This document shows positions 46,128 through 53,301 of a stretch of DNA of 53,301 bases, in pieces. The notes beneath the pieces are model-generated. The model searched no databases. It was not told where the DNA came from and saw only the letters and a program-made list of their open reading frames with translations. This DNA is from Candidatus Hydrogenedentota bacterium. GTDB taxonomy: Bacteria > Hydrogenedentota > Hydrogenedentia > Hydrogenedentales > SLHB01. The first letter of the stretch is position 1. The number at the start of each line of letters is the position of its first letter. The translations under genes and the position numbers were made by a program. Location: NCBI GenBank assembly GCA_016215105.1, contig JACRLJ010000115.1, positions 1 through 53,301 on the forward strand, given 5' to 3'.

Positions 46128-47522
46128 TTAACGCTTCACCTTCGGTGGAGTGTGAATTCCTATTCCCAGGTAGTCCTCGGCGGCTTCCATCACGGCCTCC
46201 GCCAAGGTCGGATGCGTGTGAATGGTGTGCGCAAGCTCCTCGACGGTCGCTTCCATCTTCATCGCGAGAGCCGCGGAGGCGATCAATTCGCCCGCCTCGG
46301 GCCCCATAATGTGAACGCCCAGCAGTTCATCTGTCGCGGCGTCACCGACAATCTTGACCATACCGTCGGTCTCACCCATAGCTTGAGCGCGGCCACTGGC
46401 TTTGAACAGAAAGCGGCCGGTCTTAACCTGGCGTCCACGCTCAATGGCGCGCTTTTCGGTGAGGCCAACACTGGCGACCTCCGGGGAGGTAAAGGTACAC
46501 CCCGGAACCACGGTGTAGTCCATTTTCTCGTTGGCGCCGAAAGCGTTCGCCGCGGCGACCAATCCTTCGGACGAAGCGCCGTGGGCCAAGAGAGTCCGTC
46601 CGACGACGTCGCCGATGGCGAAGATTCCACGCACGGACGTTTCCATCCGATCATTAACCAATATCTCGCCGCGCTTACCGACTTGCACGCCAAGCGAAGG
46701 CGTTTCGGTTACGACTTCCGAATGGAACTTCCGACCTATCCCTACAAGCACGATATCTACGACGATAGATCCCGCTTTGGGACCATCGAGTTCCAGCGTC
46801 ACTTCGTTTTTCTTTATGGACATGGAGGCGACCTTGGTCCCGGTGCGCACATCGATGCCTTTTTGCTTGAAGCCGGCGGAAAGGCGTTTGGTGATTTCCT
46901 CGTCCTCGTTGGGAAGGATCGAAGGCAGCATTTCGATTAGAGTGACTTCAGCGCCGAACGCATTCCAAACGCAGGCAAACTCAGAACCGAGGGGGCCGGC
47001 GCCAATCACCGCGACGCGCCGGGGCACGGATTCGAGTTCCAGGGCCTCGGTACTGGTGATGACGGTCTTTCCGTTGGTTTCGAGTCCGGGAATCTGCGCG
47101 GGAGCGCTGCCCGTGGCGATAATGATGGACTTTGCGGAAATTGCGCGATCCCCGACCAGGATTTGGCCGGGGGCGGTGATACGGGCGTCACCATGGATCA
47201 CTTCGATCTTGTTTGCTTTGAGCAGCCCGTCCACGCCGGATTTGTTGCGCTTGATCACCTCACGCTTTCGCGCGAGAAGGGTTTTCATATTGAAATTGAG
47301 GCCCTGAATCTCCAGTCCCAATTCCTCGGCGTGCTGCAACTTGCGGTACAGTTCGGCGGTGTGAATGAGGGTCTTGGTGGGGATACAGCCCCAGTTGAGG
47401 CACACGCCTCCCAATTCCTGGCGCTCGATAACGGCAGTCTTTGCGCCCAATTGCGCGGCGCGGATCGCGGCAACGTACCCGCCGGGCCCGGCGCCGATTA
47501 CGACAAGGTCAAAATCTGACAT
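46128..47522 (-). CDS. lpdA: Dihydrolipoyl dehydrogenase (E3)
   Basis: E3 reoxidises the lipoyl groups of 2-oxoacid dehydrogenase complexes with NAD. The 464-residue protein has the N-terminal FAD fold (GAGPGGYVAAIRAAQLG), the redox disulfide CLNWGC in GGVCLNWGCIPTK, the NAD fold (VAVIGAGPLGSEFACVWNAFG) and the C-terminal catalytic His-Glu region (HTIHTHPTLAEAVMEA). All are normal in order and spacing. It follows the E2 gene by 56 bases on the same strand and is probably its operon partner. No E1 gene is in this window. Confidence 0.96.
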   Translation of the reverse strand: MSDFDLVVIGAGPGGYVAAIRAAQLGAKTAVIERQELGGVCLNWGCIPTKTLIHTAELYRKLQHAEELGLEIQGLNFNMKTLLARKREVIKRNKSGVDGLLKANKIEVIHGDARITAPGQILVGDRAISAKSIIIATGSAPAQIPGLETNGKTVITSTEALELESVPRRVAVIGAGPLGSEFACVWNAFGAEVTLIEMLPSILPNEDEEITKRLSAGFKQKGIDVRTGTKVASMSIKKNEVTLELDGPKAGSIVVDIVLVGIGRKFHSEVVTETPSLGVQVGKRGEILVNDRMETSVRGIFAIGDVVGRTLLAHGASSEGLVAAANAFGANEKMDYTVVPGCTFTSPEVASVGLTEKRAIERGRQVKTGRFLFKASGRAQAMGETDGMVKIVGDAATDELLGVHIMGPEAGELIASAALAMKMEATVEELAHTIHTHPTLAEAVMEAAEDYLGIGIHTPPKVKR

Positions 47523-47578
47523 GAACTTCTCCAGCAGCTATCGGTGAAATGGACATCGAACTACGGAAGCGGCGCGCG

Positions 47579-48907
47579 TCAGAACGCGGCCAATTCCAGT
47601 TTCTCCTTGAGACACCCCATGAACTGCGCCGCGACCGCGCCATCAATCACCCGATGGTCGCTGGACAGGGTCATTTTCGCGATGGGACGGATGTGAATCC
47701 CGCCGTCGATTACAACGGGACGATCCTTGATCTGGCCGACGGCAAGGATGGCGCTATCGGGTTGATTGATGATGGCGGTGAACTGGTCCACTCCGTACGC
47801 GCCCAGATTCGAGATGGTAAACGTGTTGCCGGAGTAGTCATCCGGCAAGAGCTTGCCGGTCCGGGCCTTTTCGGCCAGATCCCGTGTCTCGGCGTTGATT
47901 TGCTGCAGAGACTTATCTTGCACGCGGCGCAATACGGGAACGATGAGCCCCGAGGGCAAGGCTACGGCCACGCCGAGATTGATGTCCGCGACCTCCTCGA
48001 TCGCGTCCCCGGCCCATCGCGCGTTAACGGCGGGCCATTGTTGGATGGCCACGGCCACGGCGCGCACAACGAGGTCGTTGTACGAGGGTTTGAACGCGCC
48101 GAGCGAGTTGCGATACCGCACGCACGCGGCCATGTCCACCTCGACGGTTACGTAATAGTGGGGGGCGGAAAACTTGCTCTCGGCCATGCGCTTGGCGATA
48201 ACTTTGCGCATACCACTGAGCGGCACACGCCGCACGGTACCGGCTGGCGAAGTAGCAACCGCCGGGGCAGTTGGGGCGTATTTGAGATCGGCTTTGGTGA
48301 TCTTGCCACGCGGCCCGGATCCGGTCAGCCCCGAGAGTTCGATGCCCTCGTTCTCGGCGACGCGGCGCGCGGTGGGGGTGACCCGAATGGACTCGTGCGA
48401 TTCGGCGTACGCGCGAACGTCTGCCTCAACAACCCGGCCGCCGACCCCCGTGCCTGTGACCAAGTCCGGGCTTACGTGTAGACGGTGCGCAGCGGCCTTC
48501 GCGCGGGGTGACACCGGCGCGTGGGCGCCAGCGGGGCTCCCGGCTATTATTGCAGCTACGGGAGAGGAAGACGCGCGTTCGGGAGCGACCGCTTCCGGCA
48601 AGGCCGCAGTTTGAGTCTGCGAGGACTCTGGGGAAGGCGCGCGTGACGCGGCAGCGGCTGGCAGCGGCTCGTCAGGGGTCCCCACGAAGGCTACTACGGT
48701 CAGAACGGGGACGCTTACGTCCGGCTCGAGAAGGATTTTGCGCAGCACCCCACCGGCGGTGGACTCGCACTCGATCTCCGCCTTGTCGGTCTGGATTGCG
48801 AACAAGGGTTCGCCTTTTTCGACTGGGTCACCTTCCTGCTTAAACCATTTGACGATAGAGGCTTCCTCGACCGACTGGCCGAGTTGCGGCATCTTGATTT
48901 CGTGCAT
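47579..48907 (-). CDS. Dihydrolipoamide acyltransferase (E2) with two subunit-binding motifs
   Basis: E2 forms the core of pyruvate or related 2-oxoacid dehydrogenase complexes. The 442-residue protein has one lipoyl domain (residues 1-78) with the lipoylated Lys (K42 in TDKA). Then come two peripheral-subunit-binding motifs (about residues 128-170, ending GVGGRVVEADVRAYAE; about 172-210, ending GSGPRGKITKADLKYA) rather than the usual one. The catalytic domain ends with the active-site HRVIDG (DHRVIDGAVAAQF). It begins 8 bases after the mtlD stop and is followed by E3. Which 2-oxoacid is used is not clear from E2 alone. Confidence 0.92.
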   Translation of the reverse strand: MHEIKMPQLGQSVEEASIVKWFKQEGDPVEKGEPLFAIQTDKAEIECESTAGGVLRKILLEPDVSVPVLTVVAFVGTPDEPLPAAAASRAPSPESSQTQTAALPEAVAPERASSSPVAAIIAGSPAGAHAPVSPRAKAAAHRLHVSPDLVTGTGVGGRVVEADVRAYAESHESIRVTPTARRVAENEGIELSGLTGSGPRGKITKADLKYAPTAPAVATSPAGTVRRVPLSGMRKVIAKRMAESKFSAPHYYVTVEVDMAACVRYRNSLGAFKPSYNDLVVRAVAVAIQQWPAVNARWAGDAIEEVADINLGVAVALPSGLIVPVLRRVQDKSLQQINAETRDLAEKARTGKLLPDDYSGNTFTISNLGAYGVDQFTAIINQPDSAILAVGQIKDRPVVIDGGIHIRPIAKMTLSSDHRVIDGAVAAQFMGCLKEKLELAAF

Positions 48908-48915
48908 GATTGGTC

Positions 48916-50106
48916 CTAGTTTTTGTCCAGCCAGCCTTCACGTTGCAGGCGGTGGAATCCCTCGATAATTAGTCTCGCCAAGGGTGAATCCATGGGGACC
49001 CGACAGTATTGGGTCAACACCCCGGCAATGCCGTCTTCCCGGAACACGGACTTCAGCGTCAGGGCGGCAGGGTCATCGGGGTGATCGTAGCGCATTGCGG
49101 CGGCGGCTGCAAATGCGAGATGGGCGGGTTTGACACCGGAGGCCAAACATGTCAATGCGGCGCCGATCAGCCGGTCATTCGGGCCGAGCTTTCGTATGGG
49201 GTCTTTAGCCACCCGCGCCACGGGATCTCCGAGGTAGCGGTTGTGAAAACGGCGCAGGATATCATCGGCATGGGCTTTGAGTTCGACCGGATCGAGTCCG
49301 TGCTTGGCGACGAGCGCCGCGCAGGACTCGGCCAACGAGGCGGCGACTTCCTTCGTAACTTCGTCATCCGCAATGGCTTGCCAGATGAACTCGTGACCAC
49401 GGATATAGCCCAGATAGGCCGTCACGGCGTGACCGGCGTTATGTACGAAGAGCTTGCGCTCGACGTAAGCGCCGAACTTGTCCTTGAGTTGAAGGTTCTT
49501 CAGTTCCGGAACCGGGCCCTTGAATCCATTTCGGTCAACCGGGAGGTCACAGAACGCCTCCACGCAGATGAGAAGAGGGTCCTCGGCGCGCGTCTCCGGG
49601 GTGGGAGCGGGCACCATACGCCCAATGCTGGCCTCGACGAAGCCGACCTTCCGGTCCAGGGCGTCGTGGAACTCGGGGGCCAGATGCGCTCGGACCTGTT
49701 CTCGGAGAAAGGGGCCGGCGTTGAGCATGTTTTCGCAAACGATGATGTTAAGAGGGTCGGCGTTCGAATTCTGGAATCGCCGGGCAATGCCAGCGGCAAG
49801 GACCGGCGCGATCTTGGGGAGTATTGGCACGCCGACGGCCGTCGAGGCAAGGCGCGCGCCGGCCAGCGCTTCCGCGACGGCTTGCACGTTCGAAGCGTGC
49901 AGAGCAGACACTCCGGAGATTGTGAGGGTGGTGATGGATTCGTCGACGATTCGCAAGGGGTATTCGTGACGCGCATTCAGGGCGTCAATGGTTTCCTGCA
50001 CCACGTCGACGTAGGTTGTTTCGTAGCCGGTCTCGAAATAAAGTTGACCCAGAAAACCGCGCCCGATGTTTCCCGCCCCGAACTGTACTGCCCTCTTCGT
50101 GTTCAA
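48916..50106 (-). CDS. mtlD: Mannitol-1-phosphate 5-dehydrogenase-like protein
   Basis: The 396-residue enzyme would oxidise mannitol-1-phosphate to fructose-6-phosphate with NAD. The Rossmann motif is VQFGAGNIGRGFLG at residues 8-20. The C-terminal catalytic region has KLFVHNAGHAVTAYLGYIRG, with the Lys-x5-His-type active-site pattern, and IRKLGPNDRLIGAALTCLASG. The start is a TTG at 50106-50104 with a strong AAGGAAGGTG site about four bases upstream. It is the first gene of the mtlD-E2-E3 unit. No mannitol PTS genes are present, so the sugar alcohol's source is unknown and a related polyol is possible. Confidence 0.9.
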   Translation of the reverse strand: MNTKRAVQFGAGNIGRGFLGQLYFETGYETTYVDVVQETIDALNARHEYPLRIVDESITTLTISGVSALHASNVQAVAEALAGARLASTAVGVPILPKIAPVLAAGIARRFQNSNADPLNIIVCENMLNAGPFLREQVRAHLAPEFHDALDRKVGFVEASIGRMVPAPTPETRAEDPLLICVEAFCDLPVDRNGFKGPVPELKNLQLKDKFGAYVERKLFVHNAGHAVTAYLGYIRGHEFIWQAIADDEVTKEVAASLAESCAALVAKHGLDPVELKAHADDILRRFHNRYLGDPVARVAKDPIRKLGPNDRLIGAALTCLASGVKPAHLAFAAAAAMRYDHPDDPAALTLKSVFREDGIAGVLTQYCRVPMDSPLARLIIEGFHRLQREGWLDKN

Positions 50107-50287
50107 TTCACCTTCCTTTGCAGATGGCCGTCGCCAATGAAGGGCCGATTATACCCCGTGCGGAGGCAATTTCGCGAACCCGCGGGAGACGGATTGGCCT
50201 TGCGGAGAGCGGATCGGGTTCTGCGGCGTTTCGCCGGTGGATTGGCGGGGGTAACGGCGCGGTGTTTGGCGTGGGGTAGACTTCTTC

Positions 50288-50316
50288 TTGACAGACATGG
50301 ACGATAGGCCTAGATT
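50288..50316 (+). promoter_or_regulatory. Candidate promoter of the phosphoesterase-STAND gene
   Basis: A perfect TTGACA (50288-50293), 17 bases and TAGATT (50311-50316). The -10 matches at four of six positions. Transcription would leave a leader of roughly 280 bases. Confidence 0.4.
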
Positions 50317-50390
50317 GGTGCGGTTGCCTCGCTTTGAGGGGAATCCCGTGCACCGCTGTATGGACTAAGCGCGACCAAAACGAATTAACC

Positions 50391-50417
50391 GCAAAGAACT
50401 CAAAGAGCGCAAAGAAG
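50391..50417. repeat. Three 9-bp GCAAAGAAC-like tandem units
   Basis: Three 9-base units with consensus GCAAAGARC lie in tandem in the leader of the phosphoesterase-STAND gene. Confidence 0.5.
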
Positions 50418-50602
50418 GGAACAAGAGATTGGCATCAGCAGATTTGCACAGATGAAGATTCGAGCAGGGAAGAATCAGGACGGGAATTCAGGAAATCGAA
50501 CGTGAGTAGTACCGATTTTCACCCAATAAAGAAGAGGAAATCACGACGGGAATTCGCGAGATTAGGCGCGGGTAGAAGAGCGTAGATATGGAGAGGGGAA
50601 GG

Positions 50603-53301
50603 ATGGCGCATCGGCTTCGTATTTTGCATCTTTCGGATTTGCACGAGCGTGTGGCGTTGGACTGGATGGATGAACCGCGTAAGGCGAAGATTCGCGCGAA
50701 CGCGGCCAGCCGATATCGCGTTTTGGATGATGGCCATTTCTTTAAGACGTTGGGTGAGATTGCCACCGCTGGGCCAATCGATCTGATCTGTTTCACCGGA
50801 GACGTTGCGGATTGGGGTCTGCCGGAGGAATACGCGAGGGCGACGGATCGCTTCAAACAAATCCGCGACAAGACCGGTGTGCCCTTCGAGCGATTCTTCG
50901 TGGTTCCTGGCAATCATGACATTCAGCGCAAAACCGAAAAGACCGCCTGGAAGAACATGCGGAAGCTGGTGGGCGATCCTGCTTCATACGATGCTTTGTC
51001 TTCGTGGATGGCGGGGATGGATAAGCCTCTAAACGCCAAAGTCGCTTGGCGCGACAAGGCGCTCAAGCGCGGCGCTGCATTTTGGAACTGGATAGAGAAG
51101 GATCTGGGACGAACCGCCTTGTTGCCAGCCAATAACGGACATCTAGCGCTTGGTTATAGCGTTGGGGTCCCTGGGCTGGAACGACTGCCGTTTCCCGTCA
51201 CGGTTATGGGACTGGATTCGGCCTGGCTCTGCGGTGACGACAATGATACGGGCAAGCTGTTGTTGACCGACAAACAGGTGGACTTGGTGACGCGCGACGG
51301 TGATGGGCAACCGCCGGGCGGCTTTCGCCTGGGGTTGGTACATCACCCGTTGTCCGAGTTGGCGGATGGCCATCGCTGCCAGCAATTGTTGTCTGACACG
51401 ATCGACTTGTTGTTGCGTGGGCATCAGCATACGCCGATTACGGAGTCGCTGAACGACCTTGACCGCTCGCTCGATGCGCTTGCGGCGGGCAGCGTTTATG
51501 AAGGTGATGTGGGCGACAAATGGATCAACGGATTTCAGGTCATTGACGCCTACTTGAACGATGAAGGCCGCCCGCTGCGCTATGACCTGGAATTTTGGGG
51601 ATGGTCGCCTAACGGTTACTGGCATCGTGACGGCAGTATCTATGAGAAGGCGAAAGAGGGCCGCGCGACATGGTGGACTGAATTGGGCGAGCCGCTGCGC
51701 GTCGCGGAGGAAACGGAACGGCGCTTGGACGCGCTGAAAGATCTGAAGAAACACGATATCTTCATCGGTCGCAAGACGCAGATGGCCGCCTTGGAAACCA
51801 CGCTGCTTGCGTCTGGAGCCGGAACCCAGGCGTGCGCGATATCGTCCGTACAGGGGATGGGAGGTGTCGGCAAGTCGTATTTGGCGGCGGAGTTTATCGG
51901 CCGCCATTCGGGGGCGTTTCACGGAGGGGTGGAGCGGCTCATTCTCGAGCGTGAGGACGCGCGCGATTTCGAGGCCTTGCTCGGGGATCTGTGCGACGGG
52001 CTGGATGTGCCGCGCGCGAAGAACGACGCGCGAGCGGCGCTGCTTCGCGACCGGTTGATGACACCCGTTACGTTGCTGCTGATTGAAAACGTGGACGCTC
52101 ACGCCCAAGCGCAGGCCGTGGGCGAACTGGTCACGCGCCTCGAAGGATGCCGGGTGCTCATCACGGGGCGATATCAGGGACTGGGGGATGCCGCGCAGTG
52201 GAAACAGGTCGCAATTCAGCCCTTCGATGAAACAGAAGCCTTCGAACAACTGTGCTCGGAATATAGGACGCCGGGGTCCACGGACGAAGAAGCGGAATTT
52301 CGCGAATTAATCAGGACGCTAGGGTGTTTGCCGCTGGCGATTCATGTCGCGGCGGGCTATCTGCGTCGTCCGGGGCAGCGCTGTGCGGGATTCATCACGC
52401 GGATGCGCATGGCCAGTTGGAAAGAGGGGCCGCGCGACCCTGCCGATCCTGCCGCGGCGGAACGCGCGAAGGGCGTGCTTGCGGAGGTGTTCGAGATCTC
52501 GTTCGCGGCGCTGAGGGCCTGTTTCGGAAAGCGCGGGGACGAACTGTTTGCCGCCTTCTGCCGCTTGGGCTTTGCGCCACCGGCGGGATTCGGCGTGTCC
52601 CTGGGTGCGGCGATCGCCGGAGTGGGCGGATCCGATTTCGAGACCTTGGCGCTCGAAGCCTGTGACCTTTCCGTACTGCAGAGTGAGGAGGACGCCGCCC
52701 ACCCCGCCACGTACTGTTTTCGCGTCCATCCGTTATTGGCCGAATTGCTACGGCCCCGCGCGGAGGAAGCGCGCGTGCTGGCGGATGTGACCGAGTGGTT
52801 CATCGAACGATTTCGCGACGCGGAGCGCTGGAACGAAGTTCACACCGAACATCCCGCGCTGACCGCCTGGCTGAGACGCGTCACGAAGTTCGCTAACGAG
52901 GAAACGCTGACCGAGGACGAACTGGTTCGCATTGAACGCGCCAGTTCTCGATTCGCCATCCTGTGCGGGCCATTTCAACCGTGGTCGTCTCTTTGCGCCG
53001 TCGGCTTGGCGCGCTGTGCCGCAGACCAAGCACAATCCAATTTTCTTTGGACCTTGAGCAACGTCGCGAGCAGCGGTGGTGACATGAATAGGGCGGAAGG
53101 AGCCGCACGAAAAAAACTTGAACTTGATCGCGCCGCGGGCAGAGAACGAGAAGCCGCCCTGGCCATCAGCTTGATCGCCGATATCCTCGCAGCGCGCGGG
53201 GACCTGGACGAGGCCCTGCGCATACGAGAAGAGGAAGAACTGCCCGTATACGAAAAACTGGGCGATGTGCGCTCGCGGGCCGTCACGATGGGTCAGATCG
53301 C
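50603..53301 (+). CDS. Calcineurin-like phosphoesterase-NB-ARC (STAND) NTPase-TPR protein, probable NLR-like defence protein (3' end outside the window)
   Basis: The frame from the ATG at 50603 stays open to the window edge, at least 899 residues. Part 1 (about 1-290) is a calcineurin-like metallophosphoesterase with all metal-binding motifs: SDLH (D12, H14), GDVAD (D67), GNHD (N104, H105), HH (247-248) and GHQH (H274, H276). Part 2 (about 395-640) is an NB-ARC/STAND switch: P-loop GMGGVGKS (K424), Walker B LLLIENVD, LITGR, and GCLPLAI (574-580). A winged-helix-like region (FRVHPLLAELL) follows. Part 3 (from about 800) is TPR-like, with a final unit GDLDEALRIREEEELPVYEKLGD typical of sensor arrays. 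GGGGAAGG precedes the ATG. Family logic suggests oligomerisation on ligand binding and activation of a nucleotide- or nucleic-acid-cleaving effector; ligand and substrate are unknown. No signal peptide is seen. Confidence 0.9.
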   Translation, partial: MAHRLRILHLSDLHERVALDWMDEPRKAKIRANAASRYRVLDDGHFFKTLGEIATAGPIDLICFTGDVADWGLPEEYARATDRFKQIRDKTGVPFERFFVVPGNHDIQRKTEKTAWKNMRKLVGDPASYDALSSWMAGMDKPLNAKVAWRDKALKRGAAFWNWIEKDLGRTALLPANNGHLALGYSVGVPGLERLPFPVTVMGLDSAWLCGDDNDTGKLLLTDKQVDLVTRDGDGQPPGGFRLGLVHHPLSELADGHRCQQLLSDTIDLLLRGHQHTPITESLNDLDRSLDALAAGSVYEGDVGDKWINGFQVIDAYLNDEGRPLRYDLEFWGWSPNGYWHRDGSIYEKAKEGRATWWTELGEPLRVAEETERRLDALKDLKKHDIFIGRKTQMAALETTLLASGAGTQACAISSVQGMGGVGKSYLAAEFIGRHSGAFHGGVERLILEREDARDFEALLGDLCDGLDVPRAKNDARAALLRDRLMTPVTLLLIENVDAHAQAQAVGELVTRLEGCRVLITGRYQGLGDAAQWKQVAIQPFDETEAFEQLCSEYRTPGSTDEEAEFRELIRTLGCLPLAIHVAAGYLRRPGQRCAGFITRMRMASWKEGPRDPADPAAAERAKGVLAEVFEISFAALRACFGKRGDELFAAFCRLGFAPPAGFGVSLGAAIAGVGGSDFETLALEACDLSVLQSEEDAAHPATYCFRVHPLLAELLRPRAEEARVLADVTEWFIERFRDAERWNEVHTEHPALTAWLRRVTKFANEETLTEDELVRIERASSRFAILCGPFQPWSSLCAVGLARCAADQAQSNFLWTLSNVASSGGDMNRAEGAARKKLELDRAAGREREAALAISLIADILAARGDLDEALRIREEEELPVYEKLGDVRSRAVTMGQI

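Larger units (their letters stand above)
50107..50602. other. Upstream region of the phosphoesterase-STAND gene
   Basis: About 500 bases between divergent mtlD and the phosphoesterase-STAND gene. It holds a candidate promoter at 50288-50316, three 9-base repeats at 50391-50417 (GCAAAGAAC-like), and two copies of GACGGGAATTC (near 50479 and 50545). The base composition looks more AT-rich than the rest of the window. No gene is evident. Confidence 0.5.

Noticed and set aside
49009-50307. 432-residue plus-strand frame opposite mtlD
   Set aside because: Antisense to a gene with clear Rossmann and catalytic motifs; the product has no recognisable domain.
51143-52249. 368-residue minus-strand frame opposite the phosphoesterase-STAND gene
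   Set aside because: It is antisense to a frame with a complete set of phosphoesterase and NTPase motifs; its product is Arg/Gln-rich and has no family features.

Overview
The window is about 53 kb of GC-rich, gene-dense bacterial chromosome. The organism cannot be named from it. The mix of gene families suggests a PVC-superphylum or Hydrogenedentota-like bacterium: UroD/MtaA-like, ThuA-like, cytochrome lipoprotein, YfhO and DUF5610 proteins, a zinc-ribbon-tagged membrane acyltransferase, and many short palindromic intergenic repeats. This is inference, not a placement. No insertion sequence, CRISPR array, rRNA or integrase was found.

Layout. 1-8 kb holds an incomplete GT39-like membrane glycosyltransferase, a small ABM-domain protein, and three signalling genes: a Ser/Thr kinase with a LysM tail, a chemoreceptor and a multi-PAS hybrid histidine kinase. 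Each of these three appears to lack an internal segment, and two are frameshifted at that point. 8.3-10.6 kb carries an alpha/beta-hydrolase fused to a subtilisin-like protease. 11.1-18.5 kb is a housekeeping block: tRNA-Gly, tRNA-Lys and tRNA-Leu, then tig, clpP, clpX, lon and engB (protein folding and ATP-dependent proteolysis). 18.6-22.2 kb has a heparan-acetyltransferase-like membrane protein, an unknown protein and a UroD-family protein. 22.4-36.1 kb starts with an ECF sigma factor and a putative anti-sigma factor, followed by a tightly packed type II secretion/type IV pilus-like operon (ATPase, platform protein, five pseudopilin-type proteins, PilM/PilN fusion, PilO-like protein, small inner-membrane protein, secretin). 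36.1-46 kb is a mosaic of single genes, mostly on the minus strand, with an unusual tRNA-Leu(AAG), rmlA, a release-factor-like protein, a TPR lipoprotein and YfhO. 46.1-50.1 kb is a minus-strand operon mtlD, then dihydrolipoamide acyltransferase (E2, with two subunit-binding motifs), then dihydrolipoyl dehydrogenase (E3).

The most notable locus is at the right edge. An open reading frame from 50603 runs off the window and encodes a calcineurin-like metallophosphoesterase, then an NB-ARC/STAND NTPase, then TPR-like repeats. This effector-switch-sensor layout is typical of bacterial NLR-like defence proteins. The hydrolase-subtilase fusion at 8303 is a second candidate conflict or stress effector; nothing in the sequence links the two directly.

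Dispersed palindromes recur between genes: a 22-bp-arm family with GGGAC ends at 20009 and 40608, a GAGCGC-type hairpin family at 41872 and 43633, CCCTGAAAGGG repeats at 10852-11011, and 9-bp tandem arrays near 39.6, 40.8 and 50.4 kb.
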